NCBI GenBank assembly: GCA_945902915.1
Contig: CAMDNJ010000008.1
Location: 1-43,146, forward strand
Direction: 5' to 3'
Origin: Crenothrix polyspora
GTDB taxonomy: Bacteria > Pseudomonadota > Gammaproteobacteria > Methylococcales > Methylomonadaceae
DNA: 43,146 nt
Part shown: positions 16,419 to 25,211 of the stretch, piece after piece
Layout of the letters: every line of letters starts with the position of its first letter
Numbering within the stretch: the stretch's first letter is position 1
Made by a program: the position numbers and the translations under genes
The notes under the pieces: model-generated
The model's database searches: none
What the model saw: the letters and a program-made list of their open reading frames with translations, nothing else
What the model was told of the DNA's origin: nothing

Positions 16419-17498
16419 ATGTCACAAAAAATTTTAGATGTAGTTAAACCCGGTGTTGTAACCGGTGAAGATGTGCAAAAAATCTTTGCAATTTGCAAAG
16501 AAAATAAATTTGCAATGCCTGCTGTTAACGTAATCAACACAGATTCAATCAACGCTGTATTAGAAGCCGCAGCTAAAGTTAAATCACCTGTTGTTATTCA
16601 ATTTTCTAACGGTGGCGCTCAATTCGTTGCCGGCAAAGGCCTAAAGTTAGATGGACAAGAAACAGCTGTTTTAGGTGCAATTTCAGGCGCACAACATGTA
16701 CACCTAATGGCAGAAGCTTATGGCGTACCTGTTATTTTGCATACTGACCATGCAGCAAAAAAATTATTGCCTTGGATTGATGGCTTGTTAGATGCAGGTG
16801 AAAAACATTTCGCTGCTACCGGAAAACCTTTGTTCAGCTCACACATGTTGGACTTGTCTGAAGAAAGTCTTAAAGAAAACATTGAAATTTGTGGTCAATA
16901 TTTAGCACGTATGTCTAAAATGGACATGACGCTTGAAATTGAATTAGGTGTGACAGGTGGTGAAGAAGATGGCGTTGACAACAGTAACTTAGATCATTCA
17001 TTGCTGTATACACAACCTGAAGATGTTGCTTATGCTTATGAACAATTAAGTAAAATTAGCCATCGCTTCACGATCGCTGCTTCATTTGGCAATGTACATG
17101 GTGTTTATAAGCCAGGTAACGTTAAATTAACACCAACTATTTTAGACAATTCACAAAAGTATGTGTCTGAAAAATACGGCATTCCTGAAAATACATTAAA
17201 CTTTGTATTTCATGGTGGTTCAGGTTCTTCTGCGGAAGAAATTAAAGAATCAATTGGTTATGGCGTTGTGAAAATGAATATTGATACTGATACCCAATGG
17301 GCTACTTGGGAAGGTATTATGAATTTTTACAAGAAAAATGAAGGCTATTTACAAGGTCAAATCGGTAATCCTGATGGTGACGATAAACCTAACAAAAAAT
17401 ACTACGATCCACGCGTTTGGCAGCGTGCTGGTGAAGAAGGAATGGTTACTCGTTTAGAGCAAGCATTTCAAGAATTGAACGCTGTTAATTCATTATAA
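16419..17498 (+). CDS. fba: Fructose-bisphosphate aldolase, class II
   Basis: Zinc-dependent aldolase cleaving fructose 1,6-bisphosphate, which supplies the cleavage branch of the RuMP cycle. At 359 residues it equals the E. coli FbaA type. Zinc and active-site motifs seen are LHTDHAAKK, the glycine-rich loop GVTGGEEDGVDN, NVHGVYKPGNVKL, FHGGSGSS and MNIDTDTQW. It follows tal after 84 bases, and a short GC-rich hairpin in that gap (about 16345-16370) might act as an attenuator. A clear terminator follows the gene. Confidence 0.97.
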   Translation: MSQKILDVVKPGVVTGEDVQKIFAICKENKFAMPAVNVINTDSINAVLEAAAKVKSPVVIQFSNGGAQFVAGKGLKLDGQETAVLGAISGAQHVHLMAEAYGVPVILHTDHAAKKLLPWIDGLLDAGEKHFAATGKPLFSSHMLDLSEESLKENIEICGQYLARMSKMDMTLEIELGVTGGEEDGVDNSNLDHSLLYTQPEDVAYAYEQLSKISHRFTIAASFGNVHGVYKPGNVKLTPTILDNSQKYVSEKYGIPENTLNFVFHGGSGSSAEEIKESIGYGVVKMNIDTDTQWATWEGIMNFYKKNEGYLQGQIGNPDGDDKPNKKYYDPRVWQRAGEEGMVTRLEQAFQELNAVNSL

Positions 17499-17521
17499 GT
17501 AAAGCGCTCTATGAAACAAAT

Positions 17522-17549
17522 AAGCCGATGTTTCACATCGGCTTTTTTT
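17522..17549 (+). terminator. Terminator after fba
   Basis: Stem AAGCCGATGT (17522-17531) and ACATCGGCTT (17535-17544) with a 3-base loop, followed by T5. Confidence 0.93.
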
Positions 17550-17715
17550 ATTGCATTTTTTTACATAGCAAAGTTTAGCGTTAGAAGATGTTTATTTGAC
17601 GTGTCAGCTTTTAGTTTCTAGGTACGGAACTATTTCTATATTTACAATAACTGGTCTTAGATTTAAGCTTATCCATGTTTAATTGTTTGTATAAACCTAT
17701 TAGAAGTTTTTTTAA

Positions 17716-18458
<743 letters not shown>

Positions 18459-18517
18459 ATATCTTTACCAATCTGTAAGTTAAATAGTTTACTGAATGCC
18501 GAGTTTTAATCGATTAT

Positions 18518-18727
18518 TTATGCTTTCAACGTTACACAAGAAGTTAGCCCAATCACGCTAGGATTTAACGTTATTGGGCTAGCCTCCTGCTGCCTGTGTT
18601 TTTCATTACGACGATATTGGTTTTTATCTGCAAAGACTTGCGCCTTATTAAACTGGCGTGCGAACTTAGCTACGGGGTTTTGTATAGGAATACAATCTAT
18701 TTTGTTTGGATTACTACGTTTTTTCAT
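18518..18727 (-). CDS. Small conserved basic protein with NPVAKFxxxFNKAxVFxDK motif
   Basis: 69 residues, Lys/Arg-rich: MKKRSNPNK, then NPVAKFARQFNKAQVFADK, YRRNEKH and an uncharged tail. I recognise the motif as one that recurs in short hypothetical proteins of gammaproteobacteria (DUF7230-like as I recall), but no function is known. The start is supported by AGAGGT six bases upstream and by an AT-rich -10-like TATTAT box beyond it. It is divergent from mnmG, and a small inverted repeat (GCCCATC/GTTGGGC, 18753-18771) lies in the shared promoter region. The basic nature suggests nucleic-acid or ribosome association (inference). Confidence 0.72.
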   Translation of the reverse strand: MKKRSNPNKIDCIPIQNPVAKFARQFNKAQVFADKNQYRRNEKHRQQEASPITLNPSVIGLTSCVTLKA

Positions 18728-18805
18728 GGTTTACCTCTTATAATAGCCTAAAGCCCATCTAAAGGTTGGGCGCAAATAGTGTACTACTTAGAGTGAAAAA
18801 AGCTT

Positions 18806-20677
18806 GTGAAATTTAAAAAAGATTTTGACGTAATTGTGGTAGGTGGCGGCCATGCCGGAACTGAAGCTGCCTTGGCTTCCGCACGTAGTGGCGCGAATAC
18901 CTTATTGTTAACGCAAAATATTGAAACCTTAGGGCAAATGAGCTGTAATCCGGCTATCGGTGGCATAGGTAAAGGTCATTTGGTTAAAGAGATTGATGCT
19001 TTAGGCGGCATTATGGCTAAAGCCATAGATCTTGGCGGCATTCAGTTTCGTACTTTAAATGCCAGTAAAGGGCCTGCGGTTAGAGCGACACGTGCGCAAG
19101 CTGATCGATTATTGTATAAGCAGGCAGTTAGATATACCCTAGAAAACCAACCTAATTTGGCTTTGTTTCAGCAAACGGTAGCTGATTTGATTGTCGTCGG
19201 TAATCAAGTGTGCGGAGTTAAAACCCAGATGGGTTTAAATTTTATGGCTAAGGCTGTGGTGTTAACGACCGGTACTTTTTTGGGCGGTAAGATACATATA
19301 GGCTTAGAAAATTATAGTGGTGGCAGGGCAGGTGATCCTGCTTCTATTGCTTTAGCGGATCGTTTACGTGAATTACCTTTTCGTATTGATCGCTTAAAAA
19401 CGGGCACACCCCCGCGTATTGACGGTAGAACCATAGACTTTAGTAAGTTGGAAGAACAGCATGGCGATGATCCAGTGCCTGTGTTTTCTTTTATGGGCAA
19501 ACGCTCGCAACATCCACGGCAAATCCCTTGTCATATCACCCGAACTAACAGTAAAACCCATGATATTATCCGCGCGGGCTTAGATCGATCGCCTTTATAT
19601 TCAGGCGTGATTGAAGGCATAGGACCCCGTTACTGTCCTTCGATTGAAGATAAAATTGTGCGTTTTGCAGATAGAGATACGCATCAGATCTTTGTAGAAC
19701 CAGAAGGTTTAGATACGCATGAAATCTACCCTAATGGTATTTCTACCAGCTTGCCGTTTGATGTGCAGTATGAGTTTGTGCGTTCGATGTTAGGTTTTGA
19801 ATATGCTGAAATCGTTAGGCCCGGTTATGCGATTGAATATGATTTCTTCGATCCTAGAGATTTAAAAATGTCTCTGGAAACTAAGCACATGAATGCTTTG
19901 TTTTTTGCCGGTCAAGTCAATGGTACCACTGGTTATGAAGAAGCTGCGGCGCAGGGTTTGATTGCTGGACTGAATGCGGCGCGCTTGACACAAGGCTTAG
20001 AGAGTTGGTGTCCTAGGCGTGATCAGGCCTATATTGGCGTGATGATTGATGATCTCATTACTCGTGGTACTCAAGAACCTTATCGTATGTTCACCAGTCG
20101 TGCAGAATACCGTTTATTATTGCGTGAAGATAATGCCGATTTACGCTTAACTGAAAAAGGTCGTGAATTGGGCTTAGTCGATGATGAACGTTGGCAAGCT
20201 TTCAACATTAAGCGCAATGCTATTGCTAATTTGCAGGATGATCTAAAAAAGCAGTGGGTTAGGGCTGAATCGGAGCAGGCTCGTGAAGTTGAAGAAATCT
20301 GGGGTAAGCCGCTGCTTAAAGAAGCCAACTTAATGGAATTGTTGCGTAGACCTGAAATTGACATACAACGATTACTGGGCTTTTTTGAAGGAGGCGACAT
20401 GATAGACGAGCAAGTTGGTGAGCAAGTCGAAATTCAAGCTAAATATGAGGGCTATATCGTTAGGCAACAAACTGAAATTGATAAAGCCTTGCGTCATGAT
20501 CATTTACGACTACCTGATAGCTTGGATTACAACGGTGTTCCTGGTTTGTCTAATGAAGTGAGTCAAAAACTTAAAGCGCAGCGACCTGAGACACTCGGAC
20601 AGGCCTCACGAATCCCCGGCATGACACCTGCTGCGATTTCCCTATTATTAGTTTATTTAAAAAAGAAAAGTGCCTAA
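18806..20677 (+). CDS. mnmG: tRNA uridine 5-carboxymethylaminomethyl modification enzyme MnmG (GidA)
   Basis: FAD-dependent enzyme that, with MnmE, modifies U34 of certain tRNAs. At 623 residues it is of normal length. It begins with the dinucleotide-binding motif [12 protein letters not shown] (11-22). Family signatures follow: [69 protein letters not shown] and a C-terminal helical domain ending in [13 protein letters not shown]. The GTG start at 18806 is the only start ahead of the Rossmann motif. The stop overlaps the rsmG ATG by one base. mnmG-rsmG-parA-parB is the classic origin-proximal cluster. Confidence 0.97.
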   Translation: MKFKKDFDVIVVGGGHAGTEAALASARSGANTLLLTQNIETLGQMSCNPAIGGIGKGHLVKEIDALGGIMAKAIDLGGIQFRTLNASKGPAVRATRAQADRLLYKQAVRYTLENQPNLALFQQTVADLIVVGNQVCGVKTQMGLNFMAKAVVLTTGTFLGGKIHIGLENYSGGRAGDPASIALADRLRELPFRIDRLKTGTPPRIDGRTIDFSKLEEQHGDDPVPVFSFMGKRSQHPRQIPCHITRTNSKTHDIIRAGLDRSPLYSGVIEGIGPRYCPSIEDKIVRFADRDTHQIFVEPEGLDTHEIYPNGISTSLPFDVQYEFVRSMLGFEYAEIVRPGYAIEYDFFDPRDLKMSLETKHMNALFFAGQVNGTTGYEEAAAQGLIAGLNAARLTQGLESWCPRRDQAYIGVMIDDLITRGTQEPYRMFTSRAEYRLLLREDNADLRLTEKGRELGLVDDERWQAFNIKRNAIANLQDDLKKQWVRAESEQAREVEEIWGKPLLKEANLMELLRRPEIDIQRLLGFFEGGDMIDEQVGEQVEIQAKYEGYIVRQQTEIDKALRHDHLRLPDSLDYNGVPGLSNEVSQKLKAQRPETLGQASRIPGMTPAAISLLLVYLKKKSA

Positions 20678-21321
20678 TGGATGATTGTCGAAAAATATTG
20701 GTCTCTGGTTTAGAAGCATTAAATCAGAATTTGACTGAACACCAGATAGAACAATTGCTGGCTTTTATTACCCTGATCGAAAAATGGAATAAATCCTATA
20801 ACCTGACCTCAATTCGTGACCGGTTGTCTATGGTGCCTATGCATTTGTTAGATAGCTTGGCGATAGTGCCTTTTATTGCAGGAAAGCGGGTGATTGATAT
20901 AGGCACTGGCGCTGGCTTGCCGGGCATTGTCTTAGCAGTTTGTTTTCCTAATATTGAGTTTGTCTTGTTAGATAGTAACGCCAAGAAAACTCGCTTCGTA
21001 CAGCAAGCTGTTTTGGAGTTAAAGCTGGCTAATGTCAGTATTTGTCATAATCGTGTAGAGCTTTATCGCCCCGGCAATATTTTTGATATGGCGATTACCC
21101 GAGCATTTGCTAGCTTAGAAGATATTGTGCGCTTATCCGCTCATTTACTTAACAAAGAAGGTGTGTTGTTGGCAATGAAGGGGCAGGTTCCTGATGTTTC
21201 TATGTTGGCGTCTGTAACAACAGAGCTTTATCCGCTCAGCGTTCCTGGTATAGACGGCGAAAGATGCCTAGTGGAAATACATTTGAATAAAGTAGCTGGG
21301 GTCAATGCATGGGAAAAATAA
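20677..21321 (+). CDS. rsmG: 16S rRNA (guanine-527-N7) methyltransferase RsmG (GidB)
   Basis: SAM-dependent methyltransferase for G527 of 16S rRNA. At 214 residues it is of normal length. It shows WNKSYNLTSIRD, LLDSLAIVPFI, the SAM-binding VIDIGTGAGLPGIVLA, LLDSNAKKTRFVQQ and ITRAFASLEDIV, all family landmarks. Its ATG shares a base with the mnmG stop, and its last 13 bases overlap parA, so the four-gene run is translationally coupled. Confidence 0.97.
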   Translation: MDDCRKILVSGLEALNQNLTEHQIEQLLAFITLIEKWNKSYNLTSIRDRLSMVPMHLLDSLAIVPFIAGKRVIDIGTGAGLPGIVLAVCFPNIEFVLLDSNAKKTRFVQQAVLELKLANVSICHNRVELYRPGNIFDMAITRAFASLEDIVRLSAHLLNKEGVLLAMKGQVPDVSMLASVTTELYPLSVPGIDGERCLVEIHLNKVAGVNAWEK

Positions 21322-22076
21322 TTGCCGTAACCAATCAAAAGGGTGGTGTGGGTAAAACCACAACGTCTGTTAATTTGTCCGCTACATTGGCTGCAGCTAA
21401 GTGCCGAGTGTTGTTAATTGATCTTGATGCTCAGGGCAATGCCGCGATGGGTTGTGGTATTGATAAGCAGGAAGTCGAGTTTTCTAGTTACGATTTGTTG
21501 ATGGAGGATGTGCCTGCTGCACAAGCAGTGGTTCATTTGCCGGATATTGGCTTTTCGGTGATATCTGGCAATGCTGATTTGACAGCAGCTGAAGTTAAAT
21601 TAATTAATGCCGATCGTAAAGAGCAAAGACTGGCTGATGCGTTGATGCCTATTAAGGCAGACTATGATTACATACTGATTGATTGTCCGCCCTCACTTAA
21701 TATGCTGACCTTAAACGCCATGGTGGCAGCGGATAGCTTATTAATTCCGATGCAATGTGAATATTATGCTTTGGAAGGTCTTTCGGCTTTGATGAGTACC
21801 TTGCAAAATATTCAAAGTACCGTGAATTCCGAGTTGCATCTGGAAGGTATATTGCGGACTATGTATGACGACAGAAATCGTTTAACTAAAGATGTTTCTG
21901 AACAATTGATACGCTATTTTGGTGATAAGGTTTTTAGAACCTGCATACCTAGAAATGTCCGTCTAGCTGAAGCCCCTAGTTATGGTTTGCCTGTAATTAG
22001 TTATGATAAATCATCACGTGGCTCATTAGCTTATGTTGCCTTGGCCAAGGAAATGATAGAAAGAAATAAATTATGA
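21309..22076 (+). CDS. parA: Chromosome partitioning ATPase ParA (Soj)
   Basis: Deviant Walker-A ATPase for chromosome segregation with ParB and parS. 255 residues: the N-terminal KGGVGKTTTSVNLSA motif has both signature lysines, followed by LLIDLDAQGNA, YDYILIDCPPSLNMLT and IPMQCEYYALEGL. Length and lack of an N-terminal HTH identify a chromosomal Soj type. The stop overlaps the next start (ATGA at 22073-22076), coupling it to a short ParB-like gene before the real parB. Confidence 0.97.
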   Translation: MGKIIAVTNQKGGVGKTTTSVNLSATLAAAKCRVLLIDLDAQGNAAMGCGIDKQEVEFSSYDLLMEDVPAAQAVVHLPDIGFSVISGNADLTAAEVKLINADRKEQRLADALMPIKADYDYILIDCPPSLNMLTLNAMVAADSLLIPMQCEYYALEGLSALMSTLQNIQSTVNSELHLEGILRTMYDDRNRLTKDVSEQLIRYFGDKVFRTCIPRNVRLAEAPSYGLPVISYDKSSRGSLAYVALAKEMIERNKL

Positions 22077-22324
22077 GTTTTAAAAATCGTGGCTTAGGAC
22101 GAGGCCTTGAATCGTTGTTGCTTGATGTTCCTGTTAATGAAGATAGGCCCATTGCGGTAAAGATAAATCTTCCCGATGATCTATTAAATAAGCCGGAGCT
22201 GGTTATTAATCTAGCAAAATCAGCAGAAGTGATTGTCCGCCAAGAAAGACTAGCCATTTTAGCAGAGGCTCTTGCCTTAAAAGAATTGATGAATGAAATT
22301 GAGCAGCAACTTCGTGATTTTTAA
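22073..22324 (+). CDS. Mini-ParB: ParB N-terminal motif on a short unrelated helical tail (83 aa)
   Basis: The first ~18 residues (MSFKNRGLGRGLESLLLD) are nearly the same as the first residues of the true ParB encoded 100 bp downstream (MSLNKRGLGRGLDALLGD). In ParB this arginine-containing N-terminal peptide contacts ParA and stimulates its ATPase (established for ParB/Spo0J). The remaining ~65 residues lack the ParB box, HTH and dimer domain and look like one long amphipathic helix (LAKSAEVIVRQERLAI, ending NEIEQQLRDF). The gene is ATGA-coupled to parA. It could be a ParA regulator that mimics ParB's activating peptide, or a leftover of a duplicated parB 5' end. I know of no described function. 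Confidence 0.82.
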   Translation: MSFKNRGLGRGLESLLLDVPVNEDRPIAVKINLPDDLLNKPELVINLAKSAEVIVRQERLAILAEALALKELMNEIEQQLRDF

Positions 22325-22423
22325 AAATCTAATTTGTTTGCTCTGACAACCGATTGTTATAACTTGATTATCATAGCGCTGTAGCATTATTGCCTAGCGA
22401 ATGAATATACATAAAGAGAAAAA

Positions 22424-23281
22424 ATGTCTTTAAATAAGCGTGGGTTAGGTCGTGGTCTTGATGCTTTGTTAGGTGATGTTACTGTTAAAGAAGAAAAGCA
22501 TCATCTGAATATGTTGCCGATAGAATATTTGCAGCGAGGTAAATATCAGCCGCGCCAAGATATTAATCCAGAAAAATTACAAGAATTAGCTGACTCTATT
22601 AAAGCGCAGGGTATTATTCAGCCTATTATTGTGCGTCAGTTGGCTTATGAGAAATATGAAATAATTGCCGGTGAGCGCCGTTGGCGTGCGGCTCAATTGG
22701 CTGGTTTGACGCAAGTGCCGATAGTAGTCAAAGAGATGGATGATCGCTCGGCGATGGCTGTTGCCTTGATTGAAAATATCCAGCGAGAAGATCTTAATCC
22801 CTTAGAAGAAGCTGAGGCATTAAAAAGATTGCTAGAAGAGTTTGAAATGACTCATCAGCATATCGCCGATGCAGTGGGTAAGTCTCGAACGACTATCACT
22901 AATTTACTACGCTTAATTGAGCTGCATCCTGAAGTAAAAAAGTTACTAGTCAGTAAGCAGTTAGAAATGGGGCACGCACGTGCATTGTTATCTTTAGAGG
23001 GAGTTAAGCAAGTAGCTGCAGCCAATAAAGTAGTTAAAGAGGGCTTAACAGTAAGGGCGACGGAACGCTTGGTTAGAGAGTTGCATTCTGAGCCCAAAGT
23101 CCAAAAAATCAAGATTCGTGATAAGGATACTCTGCGACTACAAGAAAGCTTAACAGCTAGTTTAGGGGCAAAGGTTGTTATCGATCATAAAGAAAATGGA
23201 TCTGGGAAGTTAGTTATCGCATATACCAGTCTGGATGAACTGGATGGCATTATTAGTCAATTTAAATCCTACGAAAGCTAA
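22424..23281 (+). CDS. parB: Chromosome partitioning protein ParB (Spo0J)
   Basis: CTP-binding, parS-binding clamp of the chromosome segregation system. At 285 residues it has the N-terminal ParA-contact motif RGLGRGLDALL and the ParB/Srx box (PIEYLQRGKYQPRQD, GIIQPIIVR, IAGERRWRAAQLAG, LIENIQREDLNPLEEA). A central HTH (HQHIADAVGKSRTTITNLLRL) and a C-terminal dimer domain follow. ATG 22424 has AAAGAGA eight bases upstream. A 99-bp gap separates it from the mini-ParB gene. Its stop codon lies inside a perfect 37-bp palindrome. Confidence 0.97.
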   Translation: MSLNKRGLGRGLDALLGDVTVKEEKHHLNMLPIEYLQRGKYQPRQDINPEKLQELADSIKAQGIIQPIIVRQLAYEKYEIIAGERRWRAAQLAGLTQVPIVVKEMDDRSAMAVALIENIQREDLNPLEEAEALKRLLEEFEMTHQHIADAVGKSRTTITNLLRLIELHPEVKKLLVSKQLEMGHARALLSLEGVKQVAAANKVVKEGLTVRATERLVRELHSEPKVQKIKIRDKDTLRLQESLTASLGAKVVIDHKENGSGKLVIAYTSLDELDGIISQFKSYES

Positions 23282-23298
23282 GCTTTCGTAGGATTTAA
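23262..23298. repeat. Perfect palindrome spanning the parB stop codon
   Basis: An 18-base arm (23262-23279, TTAAATCCTACGAAAGCT) and its exact complement (23281-23298) around a single central base. It includes the last codons and the stop of parB. No T-tract follows on either strand. It lies between convergent genes and could work as a transcript 3'-end hairpin or rho-linked terminator for both. Confidence 0.85.
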
Positions 23299-23321
23299 GG
23301 TGTTTTATGATAGTAAAGGTT

Positions 23322-23831
23322 TTAAACAGCGTTTAAGTGCTCATGATCATAAAGTCGTGTTTTTTTCCAGCCCGCAAATTTATCATCATAAAATTGTATG
23401 TCGTTATCGATAGAAAACTCATAGCAAATTCTAAATAATTTTGCTGTACGAAAAGCGTGTAGTTCATCATCCGCTGTGACTTTATCTACATTGCCAACTT
23501 GAAAGGTTTTATTTCTGGATTTGCCATTACAGACCCAAAAAACAGTATAGCAAAGATAGTTTTTATCTTTTCTATGGTCGTATTTAATGGTTCTTGATAC
23601 GCCAGTAACGCCAGTGGTCGTTTTATTTTTGGGTGGTTTAAGAAAGCGAGTTTTGCTGCCCTTTAAAACAACTAACATCTGGTCTCGCCAGGTGATTGCC
23701 GCATTAAGTGACTTTCCTTTGTTGCCCCATAATTTATGTGAAAAATAACGGCTAGTTTCCTTGCCTCGTCTTACTATGCGCACCTGATAACCAAATACAT
23801 CTGGTTCGGTGATATGTTTGTTTTTTGCCAT
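23322..23831 (-). CDS. AP2-like DNA-binding domain protein
   Basis: 169 residues from ATG 23831 (GAGGGGGA nine bases upstream; an in-frame ATG/TTG start farther out is less likely). Basic protein with two beta-rich units. The first, FGYQVRIVRRGKETSRYFSH followed by NAAITWRDQML, resembles the arm-type/AP2 three-stranded fold. The second, GVTGVSRTI then YTVFWVCNGKSRNKTFQVG and a helix with AFRTAKLFR, resembles bacterial AP2 domains. Similar short AP2-containing proteins occur in gammaproteobacteria without assigned function. DNA binding is likely (inference); the target is unknown. It converges on parB. Confidence 0.65.
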   Translation of the reverse strand: MAKNKHITEPDVFGYQVRIVRRGKETSRYFSHKLWGNKGKSLNAAITWRDQMLVVLKGSKTRFLKPPKNKTTTGVTGVSRTIKYDHRKDKNYLCYTVFWVCNGKSRNKTFQVGNVDKVTADDELHAFRTAKLFRICYEFSIDNDIQFYDDKFAGWKKTRLYDHEHLNAV

Positions 23832-24126
23832 ATTGATAATCCCCCTCGACAAGAATTATAGTATTAATTTAACAGCAGGGTTACGTCGCTACGGATTATA
23901 ACGACTTTTAAAATACCTTGCTGCTATATTTTTGTGATCCGTTTTTTTTTAATATTGTAATCCCTTGACTACAAATTATGGCTAAAGTTTAAATCAAAGC
24001 AAGATAAAAAACAACAATACTAGACAATTACCTACTAAGTCGGTGTAGAATAAGTCACGACGCCTCTACAAGCGTGGTACGTGAAGATTTAACCTTTTGC
24101 TTTTTAAATATTTCTGGAGACAATTA

Positions 24127-24729
24127 ATGAGCGTTTTAGTCGGTAAACAAGCACCTGATTTTACAGTTCCCGCCGTACTTGGCGATGGTCAAATAGTCGA
24201 TTCATTCAGTTTTTCGAAAGCGACTGACGGCAAATACGCCGTTGTTTTTTTCTACCCATTAGATTTCACCTTCGTTTGCCCTAGTGAGTTAATCGCTTTA
24301 GATCATCGCGTAGATGACTTTAAAAGCCGTGGCGTTGAGGTGATTGCTGTTTCTATAGATTCACACTTCACACACAATGCGTGGCGTAACACGCCTATTA
24401 ATCAAGGCGGCATAGGTCCTGTTCGTTATACCATGGCGGCTGATTTAACCCATGCTATCGTTAAAGATTATGACGTTGAAGCTGATGGTGGCGTAGCTTA
24501 TCGTGGTACTTTCTTAATTGATCGTAGTGGCGTTGTACGTCATCAAGTGGTTAATGATTTGCCATTAGGTCGTAATATGGATGAATTGCTTCGTGTAGTC
24601 GATGCTTTACAATTCCACGAAGAACATGGCGAAGTTTGTCCAGCTGGTTGGACAAAAGGTGATGCGGGTATGAATGCAAGTCCTGCCGGTGTTGCTGAGT
24701 ATTTGAACAAGAATGCCGATAAGTTGTAA
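24127..24729 (+). CDS. 2-Cys peroxiredoxin (AhpC/Prx1 type)
   Basis: Thiol peroxidase that reduces H2O2 and organic peroxides. From ATG 24127 (TGGAGA eight bases upstream) it has 200 residues. The peroxidatic cysteine is C51 in FYPLDFTFVCPSE, and the resolving cysteine is C171 in HGEVCPAGW. The catalytic Thr and Arg contexts are normal. The C-terminal helix carries the common Prx1 ending GVAEYLNKNADKL. A leader of ~270 bp precedes it, with TTGACT at 23964 as a possible -35. It is monocistronic, with a hairpin downstream. Confidence 0.95.
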   Translation: MSVLVGKQAPDFTVPAVLGDGQIVDSFSFSKATDGKYAVVFFYPLDFTFVCPSELIALDHRVDDFKSRGVEVIAVSIDSHFTHNAWRNTPINQGGIGPVRYTMAADLTHAIVKDYDVEADGGVAYRGTFLIDRSGVVRHQVVNDLPLGRNMDELLRVVDALQFHEEHGEVCPAGWTKGDAGMNASPAGVAEYLNKNADKL

Positions 24730-24740
24730 TTAAAAGTAAG

Positions 24741-24788
24741 CTTAAGGTTCAGGGTTTTTAATTAAACACCTGAACCTTGAGTGTTTTA
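24741..24788. terminator. Hairpin terminator between peroxiredoxin and convergent membrane gene
   Basis: Arms 24741-24753 (CTTAAGGTTCAGG) and 24769-24781 pair with one wobble, and the loop itself can extend the stem (GTTT/AAAC). A short T-rich stretch follows, so it is a moderate, probably bidirectional terminator. Confidence 0.65.
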
Positions 24789-24794
24789 GTTAGT

Positions 24795-25082
24795 TTAAGA
24801 TTTTTTTTCCACAATATCCGCAAGCAGTTTCTTCCTAATTAAAAAAGCGACCGCAATGGCACAAAGAGCAGGAATTTGTACCAGTAAAAAAGTCATCGTT
24901 GCGCTTTTTGCAACAAGCCCTGCTAAAGCAGTAACCACTGTTAATTTAATTGCCCACCAAGTAATCCAGAAACCTATTAGTCCTATAATAGCCCATTTAT
25001 AAGGCTGTTCCCCTTGGCTCTTTGCTGATAAAAAAAACCAAACCAGTACAGCAATTCCGGCAAGTTTAGCTAAAAACAACAT
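24795..25082 (-). CDS. Small three-helix membrane protein, function unknown
   Basis: 95 residues from ATG 25082, with GAGG about eight bases upstream. Three hydrophobic segments (about 2-18, 28-53 and 62-83) with a basic C-terminal tail ending IVEKKS. I do not recognise the family. It faces away from asmA and converges on the peroxiredoxin gene, so its expression is independent of both. Coding character is supported by the start signals and well-formed membrane topology. Confidence 0.68.
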   Translation of the reverse strand: MLFLAKLAGIAVLVWFFLSAKSQGEQPYKWAIIGLIGFWITWWAIKLTVVTALAGLVAKSATMTFLLVQIPALCAIAVAFLIRKKLLADIVEKKS

Positions 25083-25211
25083 ATTCAAAACCTCGTTTAT
25101 TATTATCTCGTTATACAATAGTCGCAATTCTTGCTAGCACATACTCGCGTCAGCTCAGCATGATATTCCATAATAGCCAATCGTACACTTTTTTAACAAC
25201 AGGAAAGCAGT

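Noticed and set aside
22325-22423. Replication origin next to parAB
   Set aside because: mnmG-rsmG-parAB is often close to oriC, but no DnaA-box cluster (TTATCCACA type) or AT-rich 13-mers were found in the gaps of this region.
23850-24126. Riboswitch or attenuator in the peroxiredoxin leader
   Set aside because: The leader is ~270 bp but no conserved riboswitch core or strong alternative hairpins could be identified by eye.
24670-24726. GVAEYL near the C-terminus of the peroxiredoxin, similar to the GVxKYL motif of the RuMP-cluster proteins
   Set aside because: This ending is common in Prx1-type proteins of many bacteria, occurs only once, and lies in a defined helix. The likeness is most easily explained by chance or convergent helix caps.
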